Assembly (NCBI GenBank): GCA_034387635.1
Contig: JAOANU010000028.1
Coordinates: forward strand, 102,272-166,271
Source of the DNA: Rhodosporidiobolus odoratus
Taxonomy: Eukaryota > Basidiomycota > Microbotryomycetes > Sporidiobolales > Sporidiobolaceae
Direction: 5' to 3'
DNA length: 64,000 nucleotides
The notes beneath the pieces are model-generated. The model searched no databases. It was not told the origin of the DNA and saw nothing but the letters and a program-made list of their open reading frames with translations. A program made the translations under genes and the position numbers. Below are positions 25,901 through 37,074 of this stretch, in pieces (position 1 is the stretch's first letter; each line of letters starts with the position of its first letter).

Positions 25901-27093
25901 ACGTCAATTTCAGCCGCGCCTTCATGTCGCTCGTCCTCGAGCAGGACATGCCTTCAACCATCGCCAGCGTGAAGTCCGTCGACCCGGAGCTTGCCAAGTC
26001 TCTTGCTCATCTTCAGGAGTATGTGGATGCGAAAGACGCGATCGAGGCGGATGCGACCAAGGTGCGGCGCTTCCCTTTGGCTTACCCGGTGATTCTTGTG
26101 CTCACGTGGATGCGTATCAACCATTGTAGAGCGACGCGGAGCGCGCATCCGCCATCAATGCCATCAAGATTGAGGGAGTGTCGGTCGCCGACCTCTTCCT
26201 CGACTTTTCCCTGCCGGGATACGACATTGAGCTCAAGGCAGGTGGCAAGGACCTCCCAGTTGACGTCAAGAACCTCGAGGAGTATATCACGCTCGTGATC
26301 GACTGGACCTTATTGCGCGGCGTCAAGGATCAAGTCGACGAGTTCAAGAAAGGTTTCTCTACCGGTATGTTCTTCCCCTCGGGTACGGAGGAGTGTTTGC
26401 CTGATCTCGTCGGCCTTCACAGTCTTCCCCGTCCGCGATCTTCAGATCTTCACGCCTGCCGAGCTGGTCATGATGATGACGGCGGAAGAGGAGGATTGGT
26501 CGGTGGAAGGTGAGCCCTGTGCTCCTCTCTCTCCTTCTGTCTCGTGCTCAACCGCTCTATCTTCCAGCTCTTACGAACGCTTCCAAGGCCGACCATGGTT
26601 TCACGATGGACAGCCGTCCCGTGCGAGACTTCCTGTCCGTCATGTCGGACCTTTCGCTCGCCGAGCGCCGCGACTTCCTTTCCTTCATGACCGGATCGTG
26701 CGTAACCTCTTGCTATCGACGGAGGCCGGCGCACTCAGACTCTCTCTGCTTTCCCGCAGGCCACGCTTGCCAATCGGTGGCTTCGCTGCTCTTCGCCCGC
26801 CGCTCACGATCGTTCGCAAAGACGGCGGCGACGCAGTCCTCCCATCTGTCATGACTTGTGTCAACTTCGGTATGTCTCGCTGCTGCTCGGCTCTCTCCAT
26901 GAAGAAACGTCTGCTTACTGGCATTCGCATCTGCGCAGTTAAACTCCCCGACTACACTTCGCGCGAGGTTGTCAGGGAGCGCATCTTGTTGGCCGTGCGT
27001 GAAGGTGCTGGCGGTTTCCATCTCAGTGCGTCTATTCGCTTTTTCCCAGGGCCGAGAGAACAACCAGCTGACAGGCCGTCGTCTGCAGGTTAA
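20000..27093 (+). CDS. UFD4: HECT-type E3 ubiquitin ligase, Ufd4/TRIP12 family
   Basis: These ligases add ubiquitin to ubiquitin-fusion and other substrates using a thioester on a C-terminal Cys. The N terminus is basic and Ser/Thr-rich (MRRKSTRNATRP), then acidic. An armadillo-like helical region follows (about 21300-23900), with LLALQELAEILSMSTEDTLAG, LLACRCLENMMEALP, VREGGLAALLTYLDFF and RVVEQGCLAVVRIVDSY. The region before HECT has TDFHLEFSLEGQPIGLDTTI. HECT motifs follow: LEVEFFDEVGSGLGPTLEFY, HVLGQFVAKAMMDSRIVD, FPVRDLQIFTPAELVMMM and the catalytic loop LPSVMTCVNFVKLPDY (about 26840-26960). It ends AVREGAGGFHLS. At least ten introns interrupt it; the last separates five coding bases (with the stop) from the rest. 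Length is about 1,900-2,000 residues, larger than yeast Ufd4 (about 1,480). Confidence 0.93.
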
Positions 27094-27490
27094 AGTCGAG
27101 TCGAGTAGTCGAAGTGCCTTTTCCCTTGCCCTCTTCTCCCGGCTGTTCCCCTCATCTGTCCTTGCCCCAAGTCGGTGCGGTCCGCTTGCTGTACCTTCAC
27201 TCCGCTTGTAGTCCTGTTGTTGCTCTTCTGTGTAGTCCCCCAGGCCTCCGCCTATGCAACAAGCTTGATCGTTGTTTCCAGGACGATTTTTTGCGGTGTG
27301 TCCGAGAGCGTCAGTTCCGCGTTCGTCTGATTTCGGCGTTGTATCTTCCTGGCCCGTACTGCACTCTCGCGCCCTCCACCTCGCTTGTAATCGCCGTTTT
27401 CGGTGCTGACCCAAGTGCAGCGAGGTGGAAGCCGAACTTTTCGCGGCACGATTCCTGCTCTCTCTCCGCCATCGTCATCAATTCGAGAGC
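27094..27490. other. intergenic between HECT ligase and DUF1348 gene
   Basis: Nearly 400 bp holding the 3' flank of the ligase gene and the promoter of the next gene. No coding content is recognised. Confidence 0.45.
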
Positions 27491-28399
27491 ATGACAGCTT
27501 CTACTGCCGCCATTCGCGCCTCACGTCTACTCTCGACGCTCACCGGCTCTGCTACTACGCCCCCTAGCCTCGTTCCGCCCTTCTCTAAGGCGTCTGCCGA
27601 GGTAAAAGTGAAAAAAGCCCAAGACTTGTGGAACACGGTAAGTCGCTCGGCTCCGCTCAGGCGATGTTCTACTGATGTCTTCCTTTGGGTCCGCAGAAAG
27701 ATCCGGCAAAGGTCGCGCTGGCTTATACACCGGATTCCGTTTGGAGGAACAGGGACGATTTCTTCCAGGTAGCGTAGAACAATCTTCCTCCTCTTTGATC
27801 CAGAAGCTGTCCCGTGTACCCTCAGACGACCCGCGGACAGGCTGCAGCCCGTCGCGCCCTTAGGGCGAATACATGCCGGTTTTCATCACACATCGCTGAC
27901 TCTCGGCTTTTGCATCACCGATCTACAGGGTCGCGAAGCCATCGAGAGATTCTTGACGAACAAGTGGGAGAAGGAGACGCAGTACAAGCTCAGGAAGCGC
28001 CTGTTCGCTTTTGAGGGGAACAGGATCGCCGTGCAGTTTTGGTTTGTCATTTCTTCTCGCAATATCTCGCTCGGATCCGCACACTGATTCTCGGGTGCGA
28101 GCTCCGGACAGGTACGAGTATTACAACACGGTAGAGAAGGGTTGGCGTCGTACCTACGGCCTGGAACACTGGCAAGCGCTTTTCTTCCGTCCCATCCCGT
28201 CTTCAACGCTTCAACCTTCTCATTTCACCCTGCCATCTAACTCACGTCTTTCTGCCCTTCTCACAGGACCTTCGACCCCGAGGGCTTGATGCAGAAACGC
28301 CATTGCAGTGCGAATGAGGTCGCCATTGGAGAGGTGGAAAGGTGGTTCAAGGACGGGGTTGATGTGGACCTGGTCGAGATCAGTGAAAGGGATGGTTGA
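27491..28399 (+). CDS. DUF1348 / SnoaL-like (NTF2-fold) protein
   Basis: Five exons (27491-27637, 27697-27768, 27929-28041, 28112-28171, 28267-28399) give 174 residues. From about residue 30 it follows the DUF1348 family closely: PPFSKASAEVKVKKAQDLWN, DPAKVALAYTPDSVWRNRDD, GREAIERFLTNKWEKE, YKLRKRLFAFEGNRIAVQFW, YEYYNTVEKGWRRTYGLEHW and FDPEGLMQKRHCSANEVAI. The fold is an NTF2-like cone; no biochemical role is established to my knowledge. The first 30 residues add a Ser/Thr/Arg-rich extension like a mitochondrial presequence. The fourth intron starts with GCAAGC and is the only choice that restores TFDPEG. Confidence 0.9.
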
Positions 28400-28717
28400 A
28401 GCGCTTCTCTGGATTGTCGAGGGAGGAGTAAAGCTTGTTATAGGAACTGCTCGTGTGTCGTGTCCAGAAGCCGCATCACAAGCTGTCCTCTCACTTCTAC
28501 TTCTTTTTTTTTTTTCTTTTTTTCGCCTGCCGCCTTCTCGTTTGACAAGCGAACCAGAGAGAGAGGAAAGTGAGGGCAATGCTAGGTACATTTTGACCAG
28601 TCTCCGGCTGCTGCAAGTCTATCTATCCCTTCCTCTCCTCTCCCCCTCGCCCCTGCCACCCCGTCCTCCTTTTCCTCTCCTCTCCTCTCCTCTCCCCTCC
28701 TCTCCTTACTCACTTGC
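28400..28717. other. intergenic; T-run and pyrimidine tract
   Basis: This gap lies between converging genes. A run of T broken by single C bases is at 28501-28523, and a CT-rich tract extends over about 28622-28710. Both are simple sequence in 3' flanks, and no gene is seen. Confidence 0.7.
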
Positions 28718-29969
28718 TCACTTCTGCTCCGACCCAGTCAAGTCCCTGGCCTCCAAGCTCCCCCCCTTGGGGACCTCTTTCCCCTCCGCCTGAGCCTTGG
28801 CAGCATTGGCAGCGGCATCGGCTTCTTCCTGTCGCTTCTTACCTAGAATCTTGGCGGAGACCTACGAGTTTCAGACATGGTCAGTACCTCTCGTATACTG
28901 TACTCGGCACGCGGAACTACACGAGGTATGCCAAAGCCAGAAAGCGAAAGCGAAAGACGCAGGGACAAGGGACGGGAGGAGCGTTACGCACATTTCGAAT
29001 GTTGACCGCAGCCCTCTCGATACCCAGCTTGAGAGCCCGTTCGAATGCGATGAGAGCTTCGTCGAGTTCTCCTGTGGCCTCGAGGACGGCGGCGAGGTTG
29101 TAGCAGACCTGCGAAAAAGTGACACAAGGGCGGACGTCGAGGGGGGACGAAGGCGGTATGACCGAAGGAGTCAGGATCGCCGAGAATAGGGTAAAGCAGA
29201 CACCAGCCGAATGCTAGTAAAGAAAGCCCTCGAGAAAGACTAAGAAAGGAAAAAGCCCTCAAAGAAGGGTCTCTCCCGACTCACCTCACCGTCATCCGGA
29301 TTAACCATCAACGCTTTTTGCAAATGCTCGAGCGCCTTTGCCGGATTCGGGGGTTTACTCAGAATGTAAGCCGCGCCGAGGTTGGTGTGAGTATCGGCGA
29401 GGATGATTTGCGCAGGGGTCAGTTCGGGAAGGGGAGCGGTCGGGTCTGGGAGGGTCGGTTTTACGCCAGGAGGGGAGAGGCGGAGGGAGGATTCAAAGGC
29501 GATGATCGAGTGAGGGAGGAGTTGCAGTTGATACCTGTGAGCGGAGAGGATCAGTACATTTCGGGGAAGGGCAGAGGTAGAATGGGCAAGGAGGAAAACC
29601 TCTCACTGGACGACGCCGAGATTGTAGTAGCCTGAGCGCGGTCAGTACGGAGACGCCCAGGGAGTTGGGCACGGCGAGACCGATCGCAGGGCGAACAGGG
29701 ACATGGGATTGCGTGGACGGAAAGCAAAGAGGAAAAGAAGAGAGGAAAAGCATCAGCCATGCCTGTCTCTGACCAGCACGCTCGGCAGTATTCGAGAGCA
29801 GGAACGCACCGATGCTAGTCTCCTTGACCTTTACGCTCCTCTTGTAAGCCTCCATGGCGCCCTGAAAGTCACCCTTCTGCAAACACTCTGTTCCCTGATC
29901 CAAGGCTTCCTGGGCCGCGAGAGTTTGAGGGTCAAACGAGGTCGAGGGACCCGAGGTAGTCGAGGCCAT
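28718..29969 (-). CDS. tetratricopeptide-repeat protein
   Basis: The protein is about 220 residues, spliced from several exons. The TPR-like helix pairs are AQEALDQGTECLQKGDFQGA with MEAYKRSVKV; YYNLGVVQYQLQLLPHSIIA with FESSLRLSP; THTNLGAAYILSKPPNPAKA with LEHLQKALMVNPD; and VCYNLAAVLEATGELDEALI with AFERALKLG. TPRs are protein-binding scaffolds. The C terminus is a charged helix (KKRQEEADAAANAAKAQAEG) ending SEQK. The start MASTTSGPSTSFDPQTL at 29969 was chosen because the repeats begin soon after. No catalytic domain or targeting signal is evident, so the partner and pathway are unknown. Confidence 0.8.
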
Positions 29970-30269
29970 CCTTGCGATGGTGGTATGGGTGTACTGGGCT
30001 GTAGGGAGAGAACGGTCAAGTAGGAGCAGGCGAGTGAACAGGAGCAGGACGAACGGAGAGACGGGCGGACGGCGTGGGCGGCAACGAGAGCTGGGCGACG
30101 GAGTGAGACGAGAGCAATACGAGCAGCAGTACGCAGCATCTGTATGCACTCGGTACGAGTGAGGAGAGAGGGAAGAAAAAAGGTGGGTCAGAGGAAGCCA
30201 ACCAGTTTATTTCAGTTTCATCATCTCACGTCGTCTGGCTTGTATAAACCCAAGACTTGGACAGTCGCC
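29970..30269. promoter_or_regulatory. divergent promoter region, TPR gene / glutaredoxin gene
   Basis: About 300 bp between two start codons facing away from each other. A tataaa-like sequence (tgtataaacc) is present at 30241-30250, about 25 bp before the glutaredoxin ATG. That is close for a TATA box, so its role is uncertain. Confidence 0.4.
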
Positions 30270-31175
30270 ATGTCCTTTACTCGCTCAGTCAACCTACTGC
30301 GCTCTGCCGCCCGCCCCTCGCTTGCCGCCACTTCAACTTGTTCCCCTCTCAGCAACCCGCAAGCACTCAGGATCATCCAGCAGCGAAGGCTGTTGAGTCA
30401 GGAGAGCCGCAAAAAGATTGACGATGTACGTAGACTCTCATAGCACTGTCGTGGTTCTCGGGGGGAGCTCACGCTTGCCCTACTTCATCGCACTTTCGGT
30501 TACCTCACCACTTCCACCACTTCACTCCCCACCCGTCTGATCCCCCTCCTATTCCTCCTCGCATTGTCACCATACACAACTTTCTCTGTCTCGCCCCGCT
30601 GCAGGTCGTCGCACAAAACCCCCTCGTCCTCTTCATGAAAGGTACCCCCTCCCTCCCTCAATGCGGCTTCTCCCGTGCCGTCTGCCAGATCCTCGAAGTC
30701 CAAGGCGTACCAGAGGACAAGATTGTCGCCTTCAACTGCTTGGAGGACCAAGAACTGAGGGAGGGCATCAAGGAGTACTCGTCAGTCTTTTTTTCTTTTC
30801 CTTTCCTTCTGCCGGCTTTCTATCAAGCCTTTGATGGCGAGTGCCGACCCGACCGGGGCAACTGGATATCGCGATACTCTGAGCACTGCTCTGGAATGGC
30901 CTCGCTCAGCCGTGTAAACCTGACCTTGCTCTGGTTCACACCACTCGTCTCTTCCCTTTCCCTCCTTTGCCTCCTCCGACGTACCCTTCCCTGCCCTCCT
31001 TCCATCTACACGTCTGTCGCCCCACAGCTCTTGGCCGACCATCCCTCAGCTCTACATCGGCGGCGAGTTTGTCGGAGGGTGCGACATTGCCCTGCAAATG
31101 CACCAGAGTGGGGAGTTGGAAAAGCTGTTGATGGACAAGGGGTTGGTCGAGGCGGAACCGGGAGCGGAGGCTTGA
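30270..31175 (+). CDS. GRX5: mitochondrial monothiol glutaredoxin
   Basis: Grx5 carries iron-sulfur clusters in the mitochondrial matrix and passes them to target proteins with glutathione. Three exons (30270-30425, 30605-30780, 31028-31175) give 159 residues. The first about 45 residues are Arg/Ser/Leu-rich ([20 protein letters not shown]), a presequence. The thioredoxin fold has [20 protein letters not shown] with the monothiol CGFS site. Glutathione-site segments [20 protein letters not shown] and a final [15 protein letters not shown] follow. The WPTIPQ and GGCD elements are typical of the Grx5 class. Introns of 179 and 247 nt are longer than most here. Confidence 0.95.
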
Positions 31176-31580
31176 GTCTGATTCGGTGTAAGAGGAGCGT
31201 GAAGGGGAATGTACAGAATCGGGTTGACACTGGATGGAAGACGCGGGCTGAGATAACAGAGGAGGAAAGTCATTCGATTACTCGCCTGCTCTTCCCTGCT
31301 ACAGGCGTGAGTTTCCGCTGCCCTGAAAATGTCCACCTGTAGTAACGCCGATGTTCCATGATGCCACCGCGGTCGTCGGTCGTCGGTCGGTCGTCGTCTC
31401 ATTGAGTTCTTGTCCCGGTTACTCTGCGGCTCTCCCTCGTCTCCCCTCTCGCCCTTCCGGTACACCGTGGAGATCGCTCTCATACCCATCGGGTGACTTT
31501 GAGCACGCTTCTGAGGTATTTTTCGCGCGATCTCGTTCTGATTGCCCTCCCCGCGTGCACAACCCTTCCAACATCCAGTC
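31176..31580. other. intergenic between GRX5 and BTB gene
   Basis: About 400 bp with a cggtcgtcggtcgtcggtcgg short tandem motif near 31370-31392. No coding frame is supported. Confidence 0.4.
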
Positions 31581-32997
31581 ATGCAGGCAAAGGAGAACGA
31601 ACACAGCATGCGTGCCGTGACGTACGAGTGGACGATCGACATCAACCTGCACCACATCGCGTTCGAGAGCGGGCCGGCAGACTCTTTCGACCTCGAAACG
31701 TCGCATGGACCCTTAGCGCTCACCGTCGGACGACGGGGGGACTACGACGAGGTGCGAGTCAATTAGACATCAACTGTCGATACCAGGCCATTGGCGAAGG
31801 GCGCCGTGTCGGCCGCCGAGTTTTTTTTCCTCGACACCCGCCAGCAAGAACCCGTTTCACTCGGAGTAGTTTACGGAGTACGCCATCAAGAATGGCCGGC
31901 AGCAGCAGATCAGAGTCTCGGGATCACCATCACTCGCGACATGCTCAGCGCCGCCGAGCTTAAGCACAGGAGCAGCTTTGCCTTCCGTCGCAAATCGAAC
32001 TATCTCCTTCGACTCTTCTTCATCGTGCATCCTGTTCTACCCGCGCCAAGTCCAGCAGGAGGAGCCGCGGAGACTCAAGCTGCAGCCAGTCGCCTGTCCC
32101 GTACGTGCTGCCCTTCTCGCTTTGCTTTCAGATCAGCCGACCTTGCTAAACTCTTCCCTGCAACACTCGCGCTTCATCATCATCAAACACGCAGACACGC
32201 ACGCTACACCCACACCTCACGACGTGCTCTTCTCCTTCCCATCACGGCCTTCTCTCGAATTATGGACCTCGTCCCAACTTCTGTCCTCCGCTTCGCCTTA
32301 CTTCCGTCAACTCCTTTCCTCGGGAATTACGGAGGGCACGAAACGTACCGCACATGGTCACAAAGCACTCTTGGAAGGATACGAGCTCAGCGCGTCAGAT
32401 TGCGATCCCTCGACTGACTCGGACGACGAGGCGGACGAGTTTAACGTCCCTACCATCGACTGCGCTCTCCCTTCTCCGCCGGAGACCCTGGAGTATCACC
32501 AGTGTCAAATCACCCATGGTGCCCACACAACGCACCGTGCCATTATCTGTTGGCTCCAGACAGGCTACTTCCCCTTTGCAACCCTCACTTCATCTGTTCC
32601 TCCTCCGGCTTCAATGGCTGCTGCCTCTTCTATCCTGTCTCCGAAACACCAGGAATTGGAGGAATGGGTGAGGGCACATGACACTCTCCCTCTCCCCTCG
32701 TCGCCTAAAAGCGCCTATGCCCTGGCCCATCTCTTTGAGCTGCCCGCCCTGCAGCAACTCTGCCTCGCCAACCTCAAAAGTCAAATCACCTCTTCAAACC
32801 TAGCCATCGAGCTTTTTAGCGACTTTGCCAACAAGTACGACGAACCGCGCCAGCAACTGATCGGGTTTGCGCTTGCGAACTGGGATGAAGTGAAGGAGAC
32901 GGAGGGGTTTAGGCGGGCGATGGATAAGCTAAAGAATGGCCAGGTGGTGGCAGGAGCGGTCGTGGCGGCGCTGATACCTTACATTGCGAGAGGGTGA
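31581..32997 (+). CDS. BTB/POZ-domain protein, N terminus uncertain
   Basis: BTB domains dimerise and often bind Cul3 ubiquitin ligases. The secure part (about 32200-32997) reads HDVLFSFPSRPSLELWTSSQ, LLSSASPYFRQLLSSG, an acidic insert, then CQITHGAHTTHRAIICWLQT, KSAYALAHLFELPALQQLCL and ANLKSQITSSNLAIELFSDF, ending IPYIARG. The acidic and serine-rich insert between the BTB strands is typical of divergent fungal BTB proteins. Upstream, an exon from ATG 31581 (MQAKENEHSMRAVTYEWTID) has MATH-like character and could be joined through an intron near 31750-31785, but frames between 31760 and 31980 conflict, so the 5' model is unsettled. Confidence 0.65.
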
Positions 32998-33298
32998 GGA
33001 TGCTCGTCGAGTAGCTTGACCTGGAAGTTACGAAAGGCTCAGTTTTTTCTTCTCTGCCTGTGACCGTCGTCGCATCGTGTCTTTTTCTCCTTCGTGCTCC
33101 GGCTCTGTGAGGTTGCGCGAGAGATCGCCCACGTCACCCGCTTGGAGAGGACGAATGTTGACTCTCGCACGTCTTCTTGTCGCGAACGTTGAACGCAGGC
33201 GCTCGTTCTCCCACTACCCTCTCTCGCTCTTGTCCGCTGCTGTACCAACACCAGAGGCGCTTCAATACGAGGCTCAATAGCACGACTGGACAGGCGGA
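32998..33298. other. intergenic, upstream of zinc transporter
   Basis: Around 300 bp between two genes on the same strand. No motif or gene is recognised. Confidence 0.4.
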
Positions 33299-36200
33299 AT
33301 GAGCGCAGGTGGATACGCAGAGGCTTATGACCCCCGCCGGACTGGGAGGGTTCCTTTGTCAAACTTCTCCTCATCTGCACGATATGGGTAAGTCTGGGCT
33401 GTCTTTAACTCCACACTGGCAGCCATCTAGGCTACTCCCGCTACTCCAAGCTGACGATGCGCCCTTGTCTCTCTGACCCTCCACCACGCCGGTTATTGAC
33501 CTTCTGCGATGTCGGACCTATGTCTTTCCTATCTCTCATTCGACCAACTCGATCACGAACAGCGCCTCCACCGCCCTCCCTCTCGACCTCCTTTTCGCCG
33601 TCCTCCTCTCAAAATCCCTCTCCGCCCTCGCCCTCCATGTAACGAAAGATTGGGTCCTCGCGAGCAGCGGCAACTCGGGGTGGGGAGCAGTCAAGGTCAA
33701 TGCTGTGGTTATGAGCGTGGCGGCGGTCGCGATGGGACTTTGGGAGAGGAGCTGGGAGGGCGCGGCGGGGAGGGGGAAAAGAAGATCGGTGAGGCCTGGC
33801 TTTCTCCCCCTTATGCCTGCCTTGCCCGGCCAACCTGTGACGTTGGATACGCTCGTCGATCTCCTGGCGTAGAAAAGCGAGGTGGCTCATCTAGGGGCCG
33901 GGGTCGCCCATTCTCGCATTACTTGGCTGATTACCTCTTTTTTCGTCCATCATGCAGGAACCGACGAGTCCTCTCTATTCCTTCCTCCTGGTCGCAGAGA
34001 CATTATTTGCGCTTTTTAGCATCTCCAGACTGAGTATCATGCGGTGCGCCTCCAGACTTTCCTTCTCCGCCACATCACTGACCTTCCCAAATCTGCCCTC
34101 CTTCCCTTCCTTCTTCCTACCTTCCTCTGTATCCCTCCGCTCCTGTAGTTTTGTCATTCTATCGACCTTTGCACCTCTGTGGGCTCGAGGCATGCCTTTC
34201 GTCAAGACTGGCGGGCGGAAAGCCGTCGGGTCTAGCAACGCGCTGTTCATAACGACGGGGATGATCGCTCTATCCTATGTTGTTGACTCCACCATTTCGG
34301 GTATGTCCCCTCTCGGCATGGTTCGACCATGTAGAGATTTGTGCTGATGTTCAGCTAGGACAGGAGGAGTACGGCGAAGTGGATACCTTTTTGCGCTGCT
34401 CCACCTCTTCGCTGCTGGACAGCGTAGCGAAATCTACACCTCATACAACGGCGACGAGCGAGCGCGGGGCAAAATGCATGCGAACAGTATGCTGGCGGCG
34501 GCTGGGCTTTCGGTGCTTCATGCAGCGCTTTATTCGATTTTTGTGCGTCGTTTCCTCCTGATTCTTTTACTCACCCGGACGTTCTGCTGACCGTACATGC
34601 CTCTCTTAGATCTCACCATCTACATCTGCCTCAGCAGCAACCTCGCCTGCAGCCTCCGCCTTCTTCTCCCCTCCAGCCTCGTCCCTCTCCCTCAATCTCT
34701 TCTCCGCTGCGCTCCTCGCCCTCATCTACCTCGTCTTCGACCCTCTCCTCACCCGCGCGCTGCTGTCACACTTTCCGCCTGCCAAGATACTCTCCGCAGG
34801 ATGGCCGCTTGCCGCGGTCAGTACTGCCTTCATCGGCTATATTGGATTTGGGCGGGGGGTTGGCATCGGTGAAGTGGCGGTCGGCGTTGTTGCTTGGCAA
34901 GGTGCGCATACTACCCGCGCTGTGAAATTCTCGATTTACTGAGTGTGATGCCCTTGCAGCCCTCTCCCACATCTCGGCCACCGACCCTCGCTCCTCTTTC
35001 GTATCCCCCTCCTCTGGCTCCGCTACATTCGCGACCGGCTCGTCTACCACTCCCGCCCCACTCCTCACCCGTATCTCGACACTGTATCGCTACACCCGAT
35101 CAACTATCAAGACCATCGTCGCTTCGCCCGAAAGCAAGCGGATCTTCTACTTTTTGTGTCTGAACTTGGCGTACATGTTTGTGCAAATGGTGTATGGGAT
35201 TTGGACCAATTCGTTGGGGTTGATCTCGGATGGTGCGTTTGTTTCATACCTGCATTCGGGTCCTTCTTCCCTCTTAGCGAAGGAAGGGGATCTGCTGTGC
35301 GTGTATGGCGATCCACTGCACCTGCTTCTGCTGACAAGCGCTCGGGTCGTTCTCACAGCCATTCATATGTTCTTCGACTGCTTGGCGCTCGCGATGGGCC
35401 TGTTTGCCAGTGTCATGGCGACTTGGCCTTCGAACGAGGTGTACACGTATGGGTGCGCTTGCACAGCTTCATTCTTTGGTTTGATCCGCACACTTACGCG
35501 GCCTGCTCTTGCTCGATTCGCTCCACCACAGCTACTCGCGCGTCGAAACCCTCTCCGGCTTCGCCAACGGCATCTTTCTCTGCCTGATCTCGATCTTCAT
35601 CGTCTTTGAAGCGATTCAGCGGTTGCTCGACCCGCCTGAGATGAACACCGGTCAGTTGTTAACGGTTAGCTCGGTGGGTTTGGCGGTCAATCTGGTGGGC
35701 ATGGTGGTGACGGGGCATGCGCATGGGGGTCATGGGCATTCGCACGGTGGGCATTCGCATGGGCATGGACATGGTCACGTTCGTCCAGTTTCTCGTCCAA
35801 TCCTGTACCTCCTGGTAGACTCACCACGACTCGACCCTTTGTAGGCGCCAGTGAAGACACCGGTCAAGTCGAAATCGACACCTTTTCTCACCGAAACGGT
35901 TGAGGAGGAGGATGACCATCACGGGCATTCTGTTAGTCTTATCCTTGTACTTTCTTCTTCTGGTGCACCGACTTATACCTCAAACTACGCTGTCTCTCCA
36001 CCTACGCAGCACTACGGTCACTCGTACTCGCCTTCCCACTCCCGCGCATCCCATGCCGCAACTCCTCCCCGACCAAGCGCTTCCTCCCATTCCCACTCCC
36101 AGTCTCATTCCCACTCTCCAGCGCCCTCCCCCGCTCACTTCCATGCTGCTTCTCCCGCTCCTTCGTACTCTCATTCCCAAGCACAATCGCAACCCAATAC

Positions 36201-37074
36201 CCCTGCAAAGTCCGCCGCACACGATCACTCGCACGCTTCGCCGAACCACTCCCATTCGCACGGAGGACACGGAGACCACGATTCTGAGGACGAGGATGAG
36301 CATGAAGGGCCTAAGCAGTCGAGCGGTAGTCATAACATGAAGGGTGTTTTCTTGGTGGGTCGACGCTCCTCTCTACAATGCTTCGTCTGTCAGCTCGAAT
36401 AATCTCGCTTCAGCATGCTGACGTACCTTCGTACATACTCGCAGCACGTCCTTGCCGACACCCTCGGCTCCGTCGGCGTGATCGTCTCGACTCTTCTCAT
36501 CAACTGGCAAGGCTGGACGGGCTTTGACCCTCTCGCCAGCATCTTTATCGCTTGCCTCATCTTTGCCAGTGTCGTTCCGCTCGTGATTGATGCGGGCAGG
36601 TTGTTGATTTTGGATATGGGTGAGGAGAGGGAGGAGGAGGTAAAGAAGGCTTTGGCGGCGGTGCGTTGACTCTCTCTTTGGCTCGTCTTGCTCCCGTGTC
36701 TCGAATGCAGCCACTCTGCTTGAGTCTGTCACGCCTAGCGCGGAATCCTTGTAAGTTCCAGGTCTGACGGTTCGTAATGCACTCTACAGCTCAACCGTAT
36801 TGAAGGCGTTTCTTCCTTCACCAAGCCCCGATTCTGGCAAAAAGACCCAGCTACGATGGTCGGCTCCATCTGCATTCAGCTCGCCCCAGCACCGGGCTAC
36901 GCCCACACCCCCAACGTCGTCCCAAAGTACTTTGCCAACATTGAAAAAACGACGGCGCGGGTGAGGCGGGTCTTGAGAGCAAATATCGGCGGGTTGCAAG
37001 ATGTTGTTATCCAGGTAGAGCCGACGGGTGGGTTGGATTTGACGGGAACAGCGGGCGACGAGCGACGGGTGTAA
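33299..37074 (+). CDS. cation diffusion facilitator zinc transporter, ZnT5/ZnT7/Msc2 type
   Basis: CDF proteins exchange cytosolic zinc for protons into secretory compartments. The conserved core is NLAYMFVQMVYGIWTNSLGL, then SDAIHMFFDCLALAMGLFAS with the HxxxD zinc site, YSRVETLSGFANGIFLCLIS and FEAIQRLLDPPEM. Later come HVLADTLGSVGVIVSTLL, the second HxxxD site, and PLASIFIACLIFASVV. A C-terminal cytosolic domain follows (LNRIEGVSSFTKPRFWQ), with the stop at 37074. Extra hydrophobic segments before the core (LPLDLLFAVLLSKSLSALAL near 33577) match the long Msc2/ZnT5 form rather than the six-helix form. Two His-rich stretches lie in the cytosolic loop. At least eight introns are present; the first, after RYG near 33388, has more than one possible acceptor (33428 or 33571). 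Confidence 0.9.
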
